Source of the DNA: Polyangium sp. 15x6
GTDB lineage: Bacteria > Myxococcota_A > Polyangia > Polyangiales > Polyangiaceae
Reading direction: 5' to 3'
Length of the DNA: 64,000 nt
Assembly: GCF_029960785.1 (NCBI RefSeq)
Contig: NZ_JASBQE010000057.1
Location: 1 to 64,000, forward strand
Shown: piece by piece, positions 23,636 to 31,970 of the stretch
How the letters are laid out: the number at the start of each line of letters is the position of its first letter
Numbering within the stretch: position 1 is the stretch's first letter
The notes under the pieces: model-generated
The model's database searches: none
Seen by the model: the letters and a program-made list of their open reading frames with translations, nothing else
What the model was told of the DNA's origin: nothing
Made by a program: the position numbers and the translations under genes

Positions 23636-25843
23636 ATGAACGAGAGGGGAGCATCGCCGAACGAGGCAGGCCGCGTGAGCGGCGGCCACGAATCCCGCGC
23701 GAGCGAGCAGGAGCCCGTTTCGTGCACGGCCACGACCGAGGCGGCCGCGGTCGGGAGACCCGCGGGCCTGCTCGAATACGTGCCGGGGTATCAGCGGCCG
23801 AGGGACCCTGACGCCGCGGCCCCGGAGCCGTCCGGGAGATTTCTCCTTCCCCCGCGCCTCACCCACAGCGCGGCCCCGATCTTGCGGTCGATCGACGCTC
23901 CGCGGGAGGCCACGGAGGCTTTCCGGATGCACGCGGCCAGGGGCCGTCAATTCGTCGTGTTCGGCCCGGATGATCGGGTCCGGATCACGCGGACCCAGGA
24001 GGCTCCTTACCGGGCGATCTGCGCGCTCCGGATCACCGGCGCCAATGGCGTGCCGCATGTCGGCACCGGATGGCTCATCAATCCCCGTACCGTGGTCACG
24101 GCGGGGCATTGCTTGTACGATTGCGAAAAGATGGGCGGGTGGGCGACGTCGATCGAGGTGATTCCGGCGCTCGACGGGACCCGAAAGCCCTTCGGTTCCG
24201 TGGTGGCGAAGCGCTTTCGCCTGGTGTCCGGGTGGCTCGAAGACCGATCCCCGGAGTACGATTACGGCGTGATCCTGCTCGACGAGCCGGTCCGGCTGGA
24301 CGAGGGCTTTTTCATGCCCGAGGCGCTGCCCGAAGCGGAGCTCGAGGGCGCCCTGGTCAACATCGCGGGATATCCGCAGGAACCCGATTTCGCCACCCGG
24401 TTGTATTATCACGCGCGCGCGCTGAAGGGCGTCGGGGCCCGCGTCGTCGAGTACGACATCGACACATTCGGCGGGCAGAGCGGGGCTCCGGTCTGGTTGA
24501 CACGCCCGAACGGCGAGCGCGTCGTGGTCGCGATTCACACGAGCGGCCCTCGCACCGGTATCCTGTGGAACTCGGGCCTGCGCATCACGCCGCAGGTGCT
24601 CGCGAGCCTCAGGCAATGGTCCGAGGAGGCGACACCCGGGCGGCGCGCCCGGCGTCGTGGTTTCTCGGCCCCGATGGCGGACCTCGCGGTCGAAAGCGCG
24701 CGCGCGCCGTCACCGGCGGCGCCCGTCAAGGAAATCACGGGTAAAGTCGTCGACCAGAACAACCGCCCGCTCGCCGGCGTCACCGTCACGATCAACCGCC
24801 CCCGCCGTCCGGGGCCCACGATTGCCACGACCTCCGCCGCGGACGGCTCCTTCTCCTTGCCCATCACCCATCCTGGGCCTCATATCCTGAAAGCGGTTTC
24901 CAGCGATGCGGTTGCCCTCAAGAGGGTCACGGAAAGGCAAGCGTTGCCGGTGACGCTCGTCCTCGAGCCGCTGGCCGAGATTCCGGCGAAGAGCACCGAG
25001 GCGGCCGCGGCGAAGCCTGCCGGTCCGCTGGCCGGAACGACGTTGCCCGGGACCAACCTGAAACGCGGCGCGAAAGGCGCGGGCGTGAAGGCCCTGCAAG
25101 CCGCGCTCGTGAAGCTCGGCCACATGACGCAAGCCGAGATGAACACGGCCCCGGGAAGGTTCGGCCCGAAGACGGAGGCGGCGCTGAAGAAGTTCCAGGC
25201 CCGACGCGGCGTCCCGAGCACGGGCACTTATGGGCCGAAGACGCGCGCCGCATTCGCGAAGCTCGGCGCGAAGATGGGCCCGGCCAAGCCCGCGCCCCCG
25301 AAGAAGGGCCCGGCGCGGGGCAAGGTCACGCTGGCGGAGCTGCGCGCCATCATGCCGAACCTCGCGGCGGCGCGGGCGCGAAAATGCTTGCCGCACCTGA
25401 ACAAGGCCATGAAAGAGTTCGCCATCGACACGAAGAAACGAATGGCGGCTTTCCTCGCGCAGCTCGCGCACGAGAGCGGCGAGTTCCGGTATTTCGAGGA
25501 GCTCGCGTCCGGCGCTGCCTACGAGGGGCGCAAGGATCTCGGGAACACCCACCCCGGCGACGGCAAGCGGTACAAGGGTCGAGGCCCGATCCAGATCACG
25601 GGGCGCAGCAACTACCGCGCAGCAGGCAAGGCCCTGAAGATCGACCTGGAAAAGAGCCCGAAGCTCGCCGCTCGTATCGACGTGGGCTTCCGCATCGCAG
25701 GGTGGTACTGGAAGTCCCGCAAGCTGAATGCCCTCGCGGACCGGGGTGACTTCAAGAAAATCACGTACCGCATCAACGGCGGTTACCGCGGGCTCGCGCA
25801 ACGGACCGCGTATTACCGTCGTGCGTTGCGGGTCCTCGCCTGA
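23636..25843 (+). CDS. Trypsin-like protease fused to PG-binding and GH19 lysozyme/chitinase domains
   Basis: The 735-aa protein has four parts. Residues about 120-330: a V8/trypsin-like serine protease with triad H158 (TAGHC), D209 (YDYGVI) and S282 (GGQSGAP). About 362-440: a carboxypeptidase regulatory-like beta-sandwich (EITGKVVDQNNRPLAGVTV). About 470-545: a peptidoglycan-binding domain (LKRGAKGAGVKALQAALVKL). About 560-735: a GH19 domain with catalytic Glu in AHESGEF and the motif GRGPIQITGRSNY. It could cut both protein and cell-wall polymers of prey or competitors. No N-terminal signal peptide is seen. A GGGAGGGG site about 8 nt upstream supports the ATG at 23636. Confidence 0.88.
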   Translation: MNERGASPNEAGRVSGGHESRASEQEPVSCTATTEAAAVGRPAGLLEYVPGYQRPRDPDAAAPEPSGRFLLPPRLTHSAAPILRSIDAPREATEAFRMHAARGRQFVVFGPDDRVRITRTQEAPYRAICALRITGANGVPHVGTGWLINPRTVVTAGHCLYDCEKMGGWATSIEVIPALDGTRKPFGSVVAKRFRLVSGWLEDRSPEYDYGVILLDEPVRLDEGFFMPEALPEAELEGALVNIAGYPQEPDFATRLYYHARALKGVGARVVEYDIDTFGGQSGAPVWLTRPNGERVVVAIHTSGPRTGILWNSGLRITPQVLASLRQWSEEATPGRRARRRGFSAPMADLAVESARAPSPAAPVKEITGKVVDQNNRPLAGVTVTINRPRRPGPTIATTSAADGSFSLPITHPGPHILKAVSSDAVALKRVTERQALPVTLVLEPLAEIPAKSTEAAAAKPAGPLAGTTLPGTNLKRGAKGAGVKALQAALVKLGHMTQAEMNTAPGRFGPKTEAALKKFQARRGVPSTGTYGPKTRAAFAKLGAKMGPAKPAPPKKGPARGKVTLAELRAIMPNLAAARARKCLPHLNKAMKEFAIDTKKRMAAFLAQLAHESGEFRYFEELASGAAYEGRKDLGNTHPGDGKRYKGRGPIQITGRSNYRAAGKALKIDLEKSPKLAARIDVGFRIAGWYWKSRKLNALADRGDFKKITYRINGGYRGLAQRTAYYRRALRVLA

Positions 25844-25869
25844 ACGAGCCGCGTTTCGCTGGGGCCTGC

Positions 25870-26214
25870 TCAGTGCGTAACCGAACTGGAAAAGACGTTG
25901 ACGACGATGACCCCCACGACGATGAGGCCGAGTCCAATCACCGCGGCCAGGTCGAGGCGCTGGCGAAACACGACGTAGCCCACCATCGAAATGAGGACGA
26001 TGCCGAGGCCGCTCCAGATGGCGTAGGCAATGCCTATGGGAATGCTCTTGAGCGCATGCGAAAGAAAGTAAAATGCGCCGAAGTAGCAGGCGGCCATGAT
26101 TGCGGTCGGAATCGGCTTGGTGAACTGCTCCGACTTCTGCAAGCACGACGTGCCGACGACCTCGAGCAGGATCGCGAGCCCCAGCGCCCCGTAGGCTACG
26201 TGTGAATGGTTCAT
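25870..26214 (-). CDS. Small multidrug resistance (SMR/EmrE-like) transporter
   Basis: The 114-aa protein (start MNHSHVAYGALGLAILLEVV) has four predicted membrane helices and the essential membrane Glu in helix 1 (LLEVVGTS, E18), plus GIAYAIWSGLG in helix 3 and a WxG motif, as in SMR proteins. These dimerise in the inner membrane and exchange cationic drugs, or guanidinium in the Gdx subtype, for protons. The exact subtype cannot be set by eye. It is convergent with the GH19 fusion gene (26 bp apart). The start at 26214 is preferred to 26232 because helix 1 then begins normally. Confidence 0.9.
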   Translation of the reverse strand: MNHSHVAYGALGLAILLEVVGTSCLQKSEQFTKPIPTAIMAACYFGAFYFLSHALKSIPIGIAYAIWSGLGIVLISMVGYVVFRQRLDLAAVIGLGLIVVGVIVVNVFSSSVTH

Positions 26215-26274
26215 GGCAGGTAGGAGCGGCATGGTGGCACCGCAGCGCGTTTCACGCCAGCCTGCGGCCGATCC

Positions 26275-26955
26275 TCAATCGGGCGGGCGCTCGCACTCGA
26301 AGATGTGCCCCCAGCGTGGATCGAGCGACAGCCAGACCGGAGACGAGCTGGGGGTGAGCGCTCCGCTGCCGAGCGGGAGCGCGCCCTCCCAGACACGCTC
26401 CGTGATGCATCCGTCGAGGCCGAGGTCCGCGGGGGTCGCGCGGAAGGTCGATCCATCGGGGCACACGAGCGTGAGGGGCATGCCCGACGTGAACGAAATC
26501 GTCGCGCCGCTCGGCCCCTCGAGGACGTGTACCCGGGGAGTATCCTGCGCCAACCCCGTCTCCGGGCCCGTGTCGCGATAGCGGAAGCAGGTCTTGTTCG
26601 CGACACGGACCTCGATGTCGAGCGCCCAGGGGCTCGCTCTCGCCAACTCGGGCCGAAAGAGCACCTCCGCGTTCGAGGCCGCGCAGGTCTTTCCGTCACG
26701 CGCGAGCATGCCCTCGATCGGGAGAGGGCCGAGGCAGGCGCGGATCTCGCGTTTCATCGGCTGCCAGCAGTTGTCCTCGTCGCGGACCCATTCGCAATCG
26801 AGCGGCTTCGAGGCGTCGTTCGGCGCCGGAGGCGCGGGCGTTTCGTCGGAGAGCGGGGGCGGCGCGCCCCGCGGAACGGCGTCTCTCGTGCAGCCGAGGA
26901 AGGACGCGGTGAGCCAGAGGATGGGGGCGAGCAGGGCTCTCGAGCGCGGATGCAT
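26275..26955 (-). CDS. Lipoprotein, hypothetical
   Basis: The 226-aa product has a signal peptide with lipobox FLGC (near residue 22), a Pro/Ala-rich linker and a mature domain with six Cys (CEWVRDEDNCW, CLGP, CAAS, CFRY, LVCPDG, GCITE, ECERP). The pattern suggests several disulfides in a beta-rich fold. No named family is recognised. Upstream, 46 bp from its start, begins the second 43-bp minisatellite. Confidence 0.7.
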   Translation of the reverse strand: MHPRSRALLAPILWLTASFLGCTRDAVPRGAPPPLSDETPAPPAPNDASKPLDCEWVRDEDNCWQPMKREIRACLGPLPIEGMLARDGKTCAASNAEVLFRPELARASPWALDIEVRVANKTCFRYRDTGPETGLAQDTPRVHVLEGPSGATISFTSGMPLTLVCPDGSTFRATPADLGLDGCITERVWEGALPLGSGALTPSSSPVWLSLDPRWGHIFECERPPD

Positions 26956-27000
26956 GGTAGGTCGTGGCCGAGGAGAGCCCTAGCAAAGCTACCGCGAGGA

Positions 27001-27387
27001 GGGAACGTTCCTGGTTGCCGCCAAGCCAGGCTAGGAGCCCGGGGGGAACGTTCCGGGGAGCTTCCGAGCCTAGCTACAAGCCCGGGGGGAACGTTCCGGG
27101 GAGCTTCCGAGCCTAGCTACAAGCCCGGAGGGAACGTTCCGGGGAGCTTCCGAGCTTGGGGAGGAGACCGGGGGGAACGTTCCGGGGAGCTTCCGAGCCA
27201 GGCTACAAGCCCGGGGGGAACGTTCCAGGGAGCTTCCGAGCTTGGGGAGGAGACCGGGGGGAACGTTCCAGGGAGCTTCCGAGCTTGGGGAGGAGACCGG
27301 AGGGAACGTTCCAAGCTGCCTCCTAGCCTCGGGAGAAGGTCGAGGGGAACGTTTCGAGCTCGATTCCAGCGAGGCGAGGAAGGTCCA
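27001..27387 (+). repeat. Minisatellite with exact 43-bp period around GGAACGTTCC palindromes
   Basis: GGGAACGTT starts at 27001, 27044, 27087, 27130, 27173, 27216, 27259, 27302 and 27345, so nine units with a strict 43-bp step. The first ten bases contain the perfect palindrome GGAACGTTCC in all but the last unit (GGAACGTTTC). The rest of the unit (GGGGAGCTTCCGAGC, then either CTAGCTACAAGCCC or TTGGGGAGGAGACC) exists in two alternating types and decays towards both ends. It lies between a divergent gene pair (26955 minus, 27459 plus). Confidence 0.97.
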
Positions 27388-27458
27388 GCGACCCGCCCAC
27401 CTCCGCCCACCTGTCCGATTTTTGACGCTCACCCACGGTCTTCGCGTATCGTAGTCGC

Positions 27459-27923
27459 GTGTCCCTGGAAACGATGCGTGTTCCACCGAGCGAGCGATGG
27501 GAGGCCTTTGGCACGCACCTGCACAGGATCGAGCACCCCGACCTGTACTTCGTCCGCATTCGAGGAGACGTGCTGGGCGACGACATGCGCACGCAGATCG
27601 CCGCCCTCCGAGCACTCGCCAAGCGCTCCGGGGGCAGCGTCTTCTGGATGGCAGACGTCACGGCGATGGGCACCGTCACGACAGATGCGCGGCGCGCGAC
27701 CGCAGCGCACGAATTCGCAGCCGTACGCGCAAGCCTCGGTGGCTCGGCCATCATCGGCGCCTCGTTCACGGCGCGCGTCGTGTCAACCCTCATCATGCGC
27801 GCCGTACGCGCCCTGGAGCCCCACGGAATCCGCCCCGTGGCATTCGTCGAAACAGAAGCCGAAGCGCGCGCCTTTCTAGACCCGTTCCGAAGGCCCGGCG
27901 CCGACGTCGCGATCACCCCGTAG
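27459..27923 (+). CDS. STAS-like (SpoIIAA-type) small protein
   Basis: The 154-aa soluble protein has alternating strands and helices: YFVRIRGDVLGDD, then VFWMADVTAMGTVT, SAIIGASFTARVV and a C-terminal VAFVETEAEARAFL. This is typical of the SpoIIAA/STAS-like proteins common in myxobacteria. The GTG at 27459 or the ATG at 27474 could be the start; neither has a strong ribosome-binding site. Its stop codon is immediately followed by a full 318-bp dispersed element. The partner protein is unknown. Confidence 0.7.
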   Translation: MSLETMRVPPSERWEAFGTHLHRIEHPDLYFVRIRGDVLGDDMRTQIAALRALAKRSGGSVFWMADVTAMGTVTTDARRATAAHEFAAVRASLGGSAIIGASFTARVVSTLIMRAVRALEPHGIRPVAFVETEAEARAFLDPFRRPGADVAITP

Positions 27924-28243
27924 GCCGCCGCGCTGGGGCGTCGCCCCAGGCCCCACCAGGGGCTATCCGCCCCTGGACCCGGACCAGCGCAAGCGCTGGA
28001 CCCGGGGTCGATGAACTGCGCGATGCGCAGTTCATCGAACAGGCCGAGGAACGACCCCTGCCAATCGAGACAGCCGCGCTGCCATTTCGACCGGCAACGC
28101 TGTCCCTGGTCTTCCAACGGGCCCGTTGGAAGAACTGCGCGGAGCGCAGTTCTTCCACCAAAGGTCCAGGGCTTGCCCTGGTCCGGGTCGAGGGGCGGAC
28201 AGCCCCCGCGGGGTCCGGGGCGGCGCCCCGGCGCGGCGTCCCC
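27924..28243 (+). repeat. Dispersed hairpin element, full copy between convergent genes
   Basis: Same architecture as 22239-22556. First half: CTGGGGCGTCGCCCCAG, CCAGGGG/CCCCTGG, CCAGCGCAAGCGCTGG, CGATGAACTGCGC/GCGCAGTTCATCG. Second half: GGAAGAACTGCGC/GCGCAGTTCTTCC, CCAGGGCTTGCCCTGG, GGGGC/GCCCC, CCGGGGCGGCGCCCCGG. It begins at the base after the TAG of the STAS-like gene and ends 15 bp from the stop of the convergent lipase gene, so it fills the whole intergenic gap. Confidence 0.95.
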
Positions 28244-28257
28244 AAGCGAGACGCGCG

Positions 28258-29079
28258 CTACATTCGCGCCGTCATCCACGCGACGATGTCGCGCAGTACG
28301 TCTTCCTTGCCGAAGTCGGCCAGGAGATCGTGGAAATGGCCCTCGTAGAGCTTGAGGGTTTTGTCCTTCGAGCCGGCTTTCTCGTGGAAGAGCTGGCTGC
28401 CGTGGGGCAAGGTCACGCGGTCCTCGGTGCCGTGCATGATCAGCACGGGCAGCGTGATCTGCGGGAATTCGCGCTTCAGCCGCTCGTCTGCGCGCACCAT
28501 TTCGGCCACGGTCTGCGTCGGGTAGCCTGCGCGCTCGATGAGCGGATCGTTCTTCATTTGCTCCACGAAGCTCGTGTCGCGCGAAAAATTTTCGTCCTCC
28601 AGCTTCAGGACGTGGGCGTGCGGCACGATGTGGCTGAGACCCTTGAGGATGGCCAGCGCGAAATCTGGCGCTGGCACCTCGTGTGCGAAGCTCTCGCAGA
28701 TGAATCCTGCGAGCTCCTCGCCGTGCTCCAGCGCGTAGATGCTCGAAATCACCCCACCGGCGCTGTGACCCAGCAGGAACACCGGGAGCCCCGGCTCGCG
28801 CGATTTCGCCAGACGCACGAGCGTGTGCACGTCGGCCACGTAGTCGCTGAACTTGTCGACGTAGAGCCGCTCGCCCTCCGAGCGCCCGTGCCCGCGGTGA
28901 TCGAGCGCGTACACCGCGAATCCATGCTCGACGAACTGCTCCGCCGCCCACTCGTACAGACCGCCATGGGCCTTGAAGCCGTGGACCAGCACCAGCACGC
29001 CGCGCGGCGTCCCCGGGCGCCACGAGCGCGTGAAAATCTTCAGCCCACCTGTGCCCTCGAACGTCTCTTCTTTTTTCAT
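28258..29079 (-). CDS. Monoacylglycerol lipase-like alpha/beta hydrolase
   Basis: The 273-aa protein belongs to the serine aminopeptidase S33/lysophospholipase group. It has the oxyanion segment LVHGFKAHGG, DHRGHGRSEG, the nucleophile elbow GHSAGG at about residue 105, the acid in HGTEDRVTLP and the His in EGHFHDLL near the C-terminus. No signal peptide, so it is cytosolic or membrane-peripheral. It probably hydrolyses monoacylglycerol or similar esters. It is divergent from the histidine kinase gene. Confidence 0.9.
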   Translation of the reverse strand: MKKEETFEGTGGLKIFTRSWRPGTPRGVLVLVHGFKAHGGLYEWAAEQFVEHGFAVYALDHRGHGRSEGERLYVDKFSDYVADVHTLVRLAKSREPGLPVFLLGHSAGGVISSIYALEHGEELAGFICESFAHEVPAPDFALAILKGLSHIVPHAHVLKLEDENFSRDTSFVEQMKNDPLIERAGYPTQTVAEMVRADERLKREFPQITLPVLIMHGTEDRVTLPHGSQLFHEKAGSKDKTLKLYEGHFHDLLADFGKEDVLRDIVAWMTARM

Positions 29080-29240
29080 CTCGACCGTCCCTTGGTTCTC
29101 GCGTTCATCACGCGCTCAGGGGCGCGGGTATGGACGGAATCCTCGGCGGAAGAAACCCGACCAAAGGCGGGTGTCATGCCCCTTCGTTCGGACGATCTCG
29201 TACAGCTCCGTAGGAAAAACGGGTAAGGTAGGGGTTCGAC

Positions 29241-31262
29241 ATGCGCCCCGTTGTGCCAGCGAAAGAAGCCCGCTTGCAGGCTGGAGGCGAGCTACGCGGC
29301 ATCCTCGACGAGCTGCCTGGCCTCGTCTGGGGCGCCCGTCAGGACGGATCGCTCGAGCTCTTGAGCCGCCGGTGGGGTGAGTACACCGGCAAGGCCGACG
29401 CGGCGCTCCTCGGGTGGGCGTGGACGGAGACGGACCTGTTCCACCTCGACGATCGCGCGAGGGTCATCGAGACGTGGGCCGCGTTCCGCGCCTCCGGCAA
29501 GGAGGGGCGCATGGAGGCGCGTCTCCGACGCGCCGACGGGGTCTATCGCTGGTTCCAGATCCAGGCCGGGCCCGTGCTCGACGACCACGGCGACGTCGTG
29601 GCGTGGTGGGGCCTCAACACCGACATCGACGATCAAAAGCAGGCCCAGGCCCAGGCCAGAGGCGAGCAACACCTCCTCGAGATGGTCACCCGCGGCGAGC
29701 CGACCTCCGCCATCCTCGAAGGCGTCGTGCACCTCGTGGAGCGTGGTTCGGGTGGCCTCCGTGCCTCGATCCTCCTGCTCGACGAGAATGGGCGCACGTT
29801 GCGGCACGCCGCGGCGCTCACCCTGCCGCGGAGCTACACCGAGGTCATCGACGGCGCCCCGATCGGCCCCGAGGCGTTCTCGTGCGGCACGGCGGTGTGG
29901 CGGCGCGAGCTCGTGGTCATCGCCGACATCGAGACGGATCCGCTCGGCGCTCTCTTTCGCGCGAACGCGCTGGCCCACGGCCTGCGCGCCTGCTGGTCGC
30001 TGCCGATGCTCTCGTCCGACGGCCGGGTGCTCGGCGCGTTCGGCATCTACGCCACGGAGCCACGAACGCCGTCGAAGCCCGACCTCGAGCTGCTCGAGCG
30101 ATGCTGCCGCGTCACGAGCATCGCGATCGAGCGCAGCCAGTCGGAAGACGCGCTGCGGCGCAGCGAGGCCTACCGCGCCGAGGCGGAGCGCTTGAGCCGC
30201 ACCGGGACCTTCAGCGTCGACCTCCGGCGCCGCGAATTCGCCATGTCCGACGGCATCTGCGAGATCGTCGGCTTTCCGAGCAAATCCAGGCCCACGCTCG
30301 AGCAGATCTTGAGCCGCATCCACGACGACGACCGCGAGCGCATCGCGGACGTCGTGCGGCAAGCGCTGCGCGAGGGCGCCAACTTCGATTACGAGCACCG
30401 CCTCGTGATGGAGGATGGAACCGTCAAGCTCGTCCGCGTCGTCGGCCGATCCCGCGTCAACGCCGCGGGGCAACCCGAGATCGTCGGCGCCGCGACGGAC
30501 ATCACGGCGAGCCGGCAGGCGGCCGACGAGCTGCAACGCGCGCAGGCGGCCCTCACGCACGTCTCGCGCGTCACGACCCTCGGCGAGCTCGCGGCGTCGA
30601 TCGCCCACGAGGTCAACCAGCCGCTCGCGGCGATCATCGCCGACGCGAACGCCGCGATGAACTGGCTCGCCGCCGATCCGCCCAACCTCGCGCGGGTGCG
30701 CGAGTCGCTCACCGCGATCATCGGCGACGGCGAGCGCGCCGGCCAGGTGCTCCTGCGGATCCGCTCGCTCCTGTCACGATCGCCGCCCCGCCATCGCCCG
30801 TGCTGCCTCAACGACGTCGTCCGCAAGGTCGTCCCGCTCGTCGCGCCCGAGCTCGCGCGCCACGGGCTCGTCGTGAAGCAGGTCCTATCGCCCGATCTGC
30901 CGCAGGTGTCGGGGGATCCGGTGCAACTGCAGCAGGTGGTCCTGAACCTGATGCTCAACGCGGCCGAGGCCTCGAAGGACATGCCGCTGGAGCGGCGCCG
31001 CGTCGTGATTCGCACCTTCGTCGAGCGGCGCGCGAGCGGGGCCTTCGTGCACGTCGCAGTCGAGGACGCCGGCGCCGGGCTCGACCCCGCGATCGACATG
31101 GCGCGCCTCTTCGACGCGTTCTACACGACCAAGGAGAACGGACTCGGCATGGGCCTATCCATCAGCCGCTCGATCCTCGAGCGGCACGGCGGCAAGCTGT
31201 GGGCACGCCCGAACGAGACATTCGGCACGACCTTCGCGTTCGCGCTCGGGGCGGCGTCATGA
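29241..31262 (+). CDS. PAS-GAF-PAS sensor histidine kinase
   Basis: The 673-aa protein has no transmembrane helix, so it is a cytosolic sensor. Domains: PAS 1 at about 14-130, GAF at about 150-300, PAS 2 at about 310-425, then a NtrB/FixL-type dimerisation domain with phospho-accepting H456 in SIAHEVNQPL and an HATPase with LNLMLNAAEAS (N box), EDAGAGLD (G1) and GLGMGLSISRSI (G2). It should phosphorylate the response regulator encoded directly after it with an ATGA overlap. The signal is unknown; no heme-PAS signature was recognised. Confidence 0.93.
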   Translation: MRPVVPAKEARLQAGGELRGILDELPGLVWGARQDGSLELLSRRWGEYTGKADAALLGWAWTETDLFHLDDRARVIETWAAFRASGKEGRMEARLRRADGVYRWFQIQAGPVLDDHGDVVAWWGLNTDIDDQKQAQAQARGEQHLLEMVTRGEPTSAILEGVVHLVERGSGGLRASILLLDENGRTLRHAAALTLPRSYTEVIDGAPIGPEAFSCGTAVWRRELVVIADIETDPLGALFRANALAHGLRACWSLPMLSSDGRVLGAFGIYATEPRTPSKPDLELLERCCRVTSIAIERSQSEDALRRSEAYRAEAERLSRTGTFSVDLRRREFAMSDGICEIVGFPSKSRPTLEQILSRIHDDDRERIADVVRQALREGANFDYEHRLVMEDGTVKLVRVVGRSRVNAAGQPEIVGAATDITASRQAADELQRAQAALTHVSRVTTLGELAASIAHEVNQPLAAIIADANAAMNWLAADPPNLARVRESLTAIIGDGERAGQVLLRIRSLLSRSPPRHRPCCLNDVVRKVVPLVAPELARHGLVVKQVLSPDLPQVSGDPVQLQQVVLNLMLNAAEASKDMPLERRRVVIRTFVERRASGAFVHVAVEDAGAGLDPAIDMARLFDAFYTTKENGLGMGLSISRSILERHGGKLWARPNETFGTTFAFALGAAS

Positions 31263-31903
31263 GCTCGAGAGCTCCCGTGGTCTTCATCGTCGACGACGAC
31301 GAGTCCGTGCGCGACGGGATCGGCCGGCTGCTCGGCTCGATCGGGCTCACGGTCGAGGCCTTCCCGACCGCGGAGGCGTTCCTCGACGCGCGGCGGGACG
31401 ACACCCCCGGCTGCCTCGTGCTCGACGTGCGGCTGCCGGAGCTCGGCGGGCTCGAATTGCAGCAGCGGCTGCTCGAGGCCGAGGTCCCACGGTCGATCGT
31501 GTTCATCACCGGGCACGGCGACATCCCGATGTCCGTCCGCGCGATGAAGGCCGGCGCGATCGAGTTCCTGACGAAGCCGTTCCGCGCCGAGGAGCTCATC
31601 CGCGCCATCCGCGAGGCGCTCGCGCAGGATCTGGTCGCGCGGGAAGAGGCGGAGCGGCTCGCCGGGCTCAGGCGCCGGTACGAGAGCCTCTCGGCGCGCG
31701 AGCGCGAGGTGATGGCGGGCGTCGTGGCAGGGCGCTTGAACAAGCAGATCGCCGCGGATTTCGGGACGCGCGAGACGACGGTGAAGGAGCAGCGAGCGCA
31801 GGTCATGCAGAAGATGCAGGCCTCGTCGGTCGCCGAGCTCGTGCGATTCGCCGCGCAGCTCTCGGAGGACACGCGGCGCTCGCCGTCCTCGCGGCGCGGG
31901 TAG
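31259..31903 (+). CDS. FixJ/NarL-type response regulator
   Basis: The 214-aa protein has a receiver domain (VVFIVDDDESVRDG, phospho-acceptor D56 in VLDVRLP, TKPF near 108) and a LuxR-type HTH at about 145-205 (LSAREREVMAGVVAGRLNKQ, then ETTVKEQRAQVMQKM). This layout is that of FixJ/TtrR. It overlaps the kinase gene by 4 bp (ATGA), so the two form a cognate pair. A hydrolase gene starts 67 bp later on the same strand and could be a target. Confidence 0.93.
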   Translation: MSSRAPVVFIVDDDESVRDGIGRLLGSIGLTVEAFPTAEAFLDARRDDTPGCLVLDVRLPELGGLELQQRLLEAEVPRSIVFITGHGDIPMSVRAMKAGAIEFLTKPFRAEELIRAIREALAQDLVAREEAERLAGLRRRYESLSAREREVMAGVVAGRLNKQIAADFGTRETTVKEQRAQVMQKMQASSVAELVRFAAQLSEDTRRSPSSRRG

Positions 31904-31970
31904 GCTTACATCGACACCCGACTTTGGTCGGGTATTCGGAGGCGGTCCGGTTGCGATACACGCTTCCTCC

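Noticed and set aside
26305-27879. Open frame of over 500 codons across the GGAACGTTCC array
   Set aside because: It is antisense to a lipoprotein gene, passes through a 43-bp tandem array in several frames and has atypical composition for the window.
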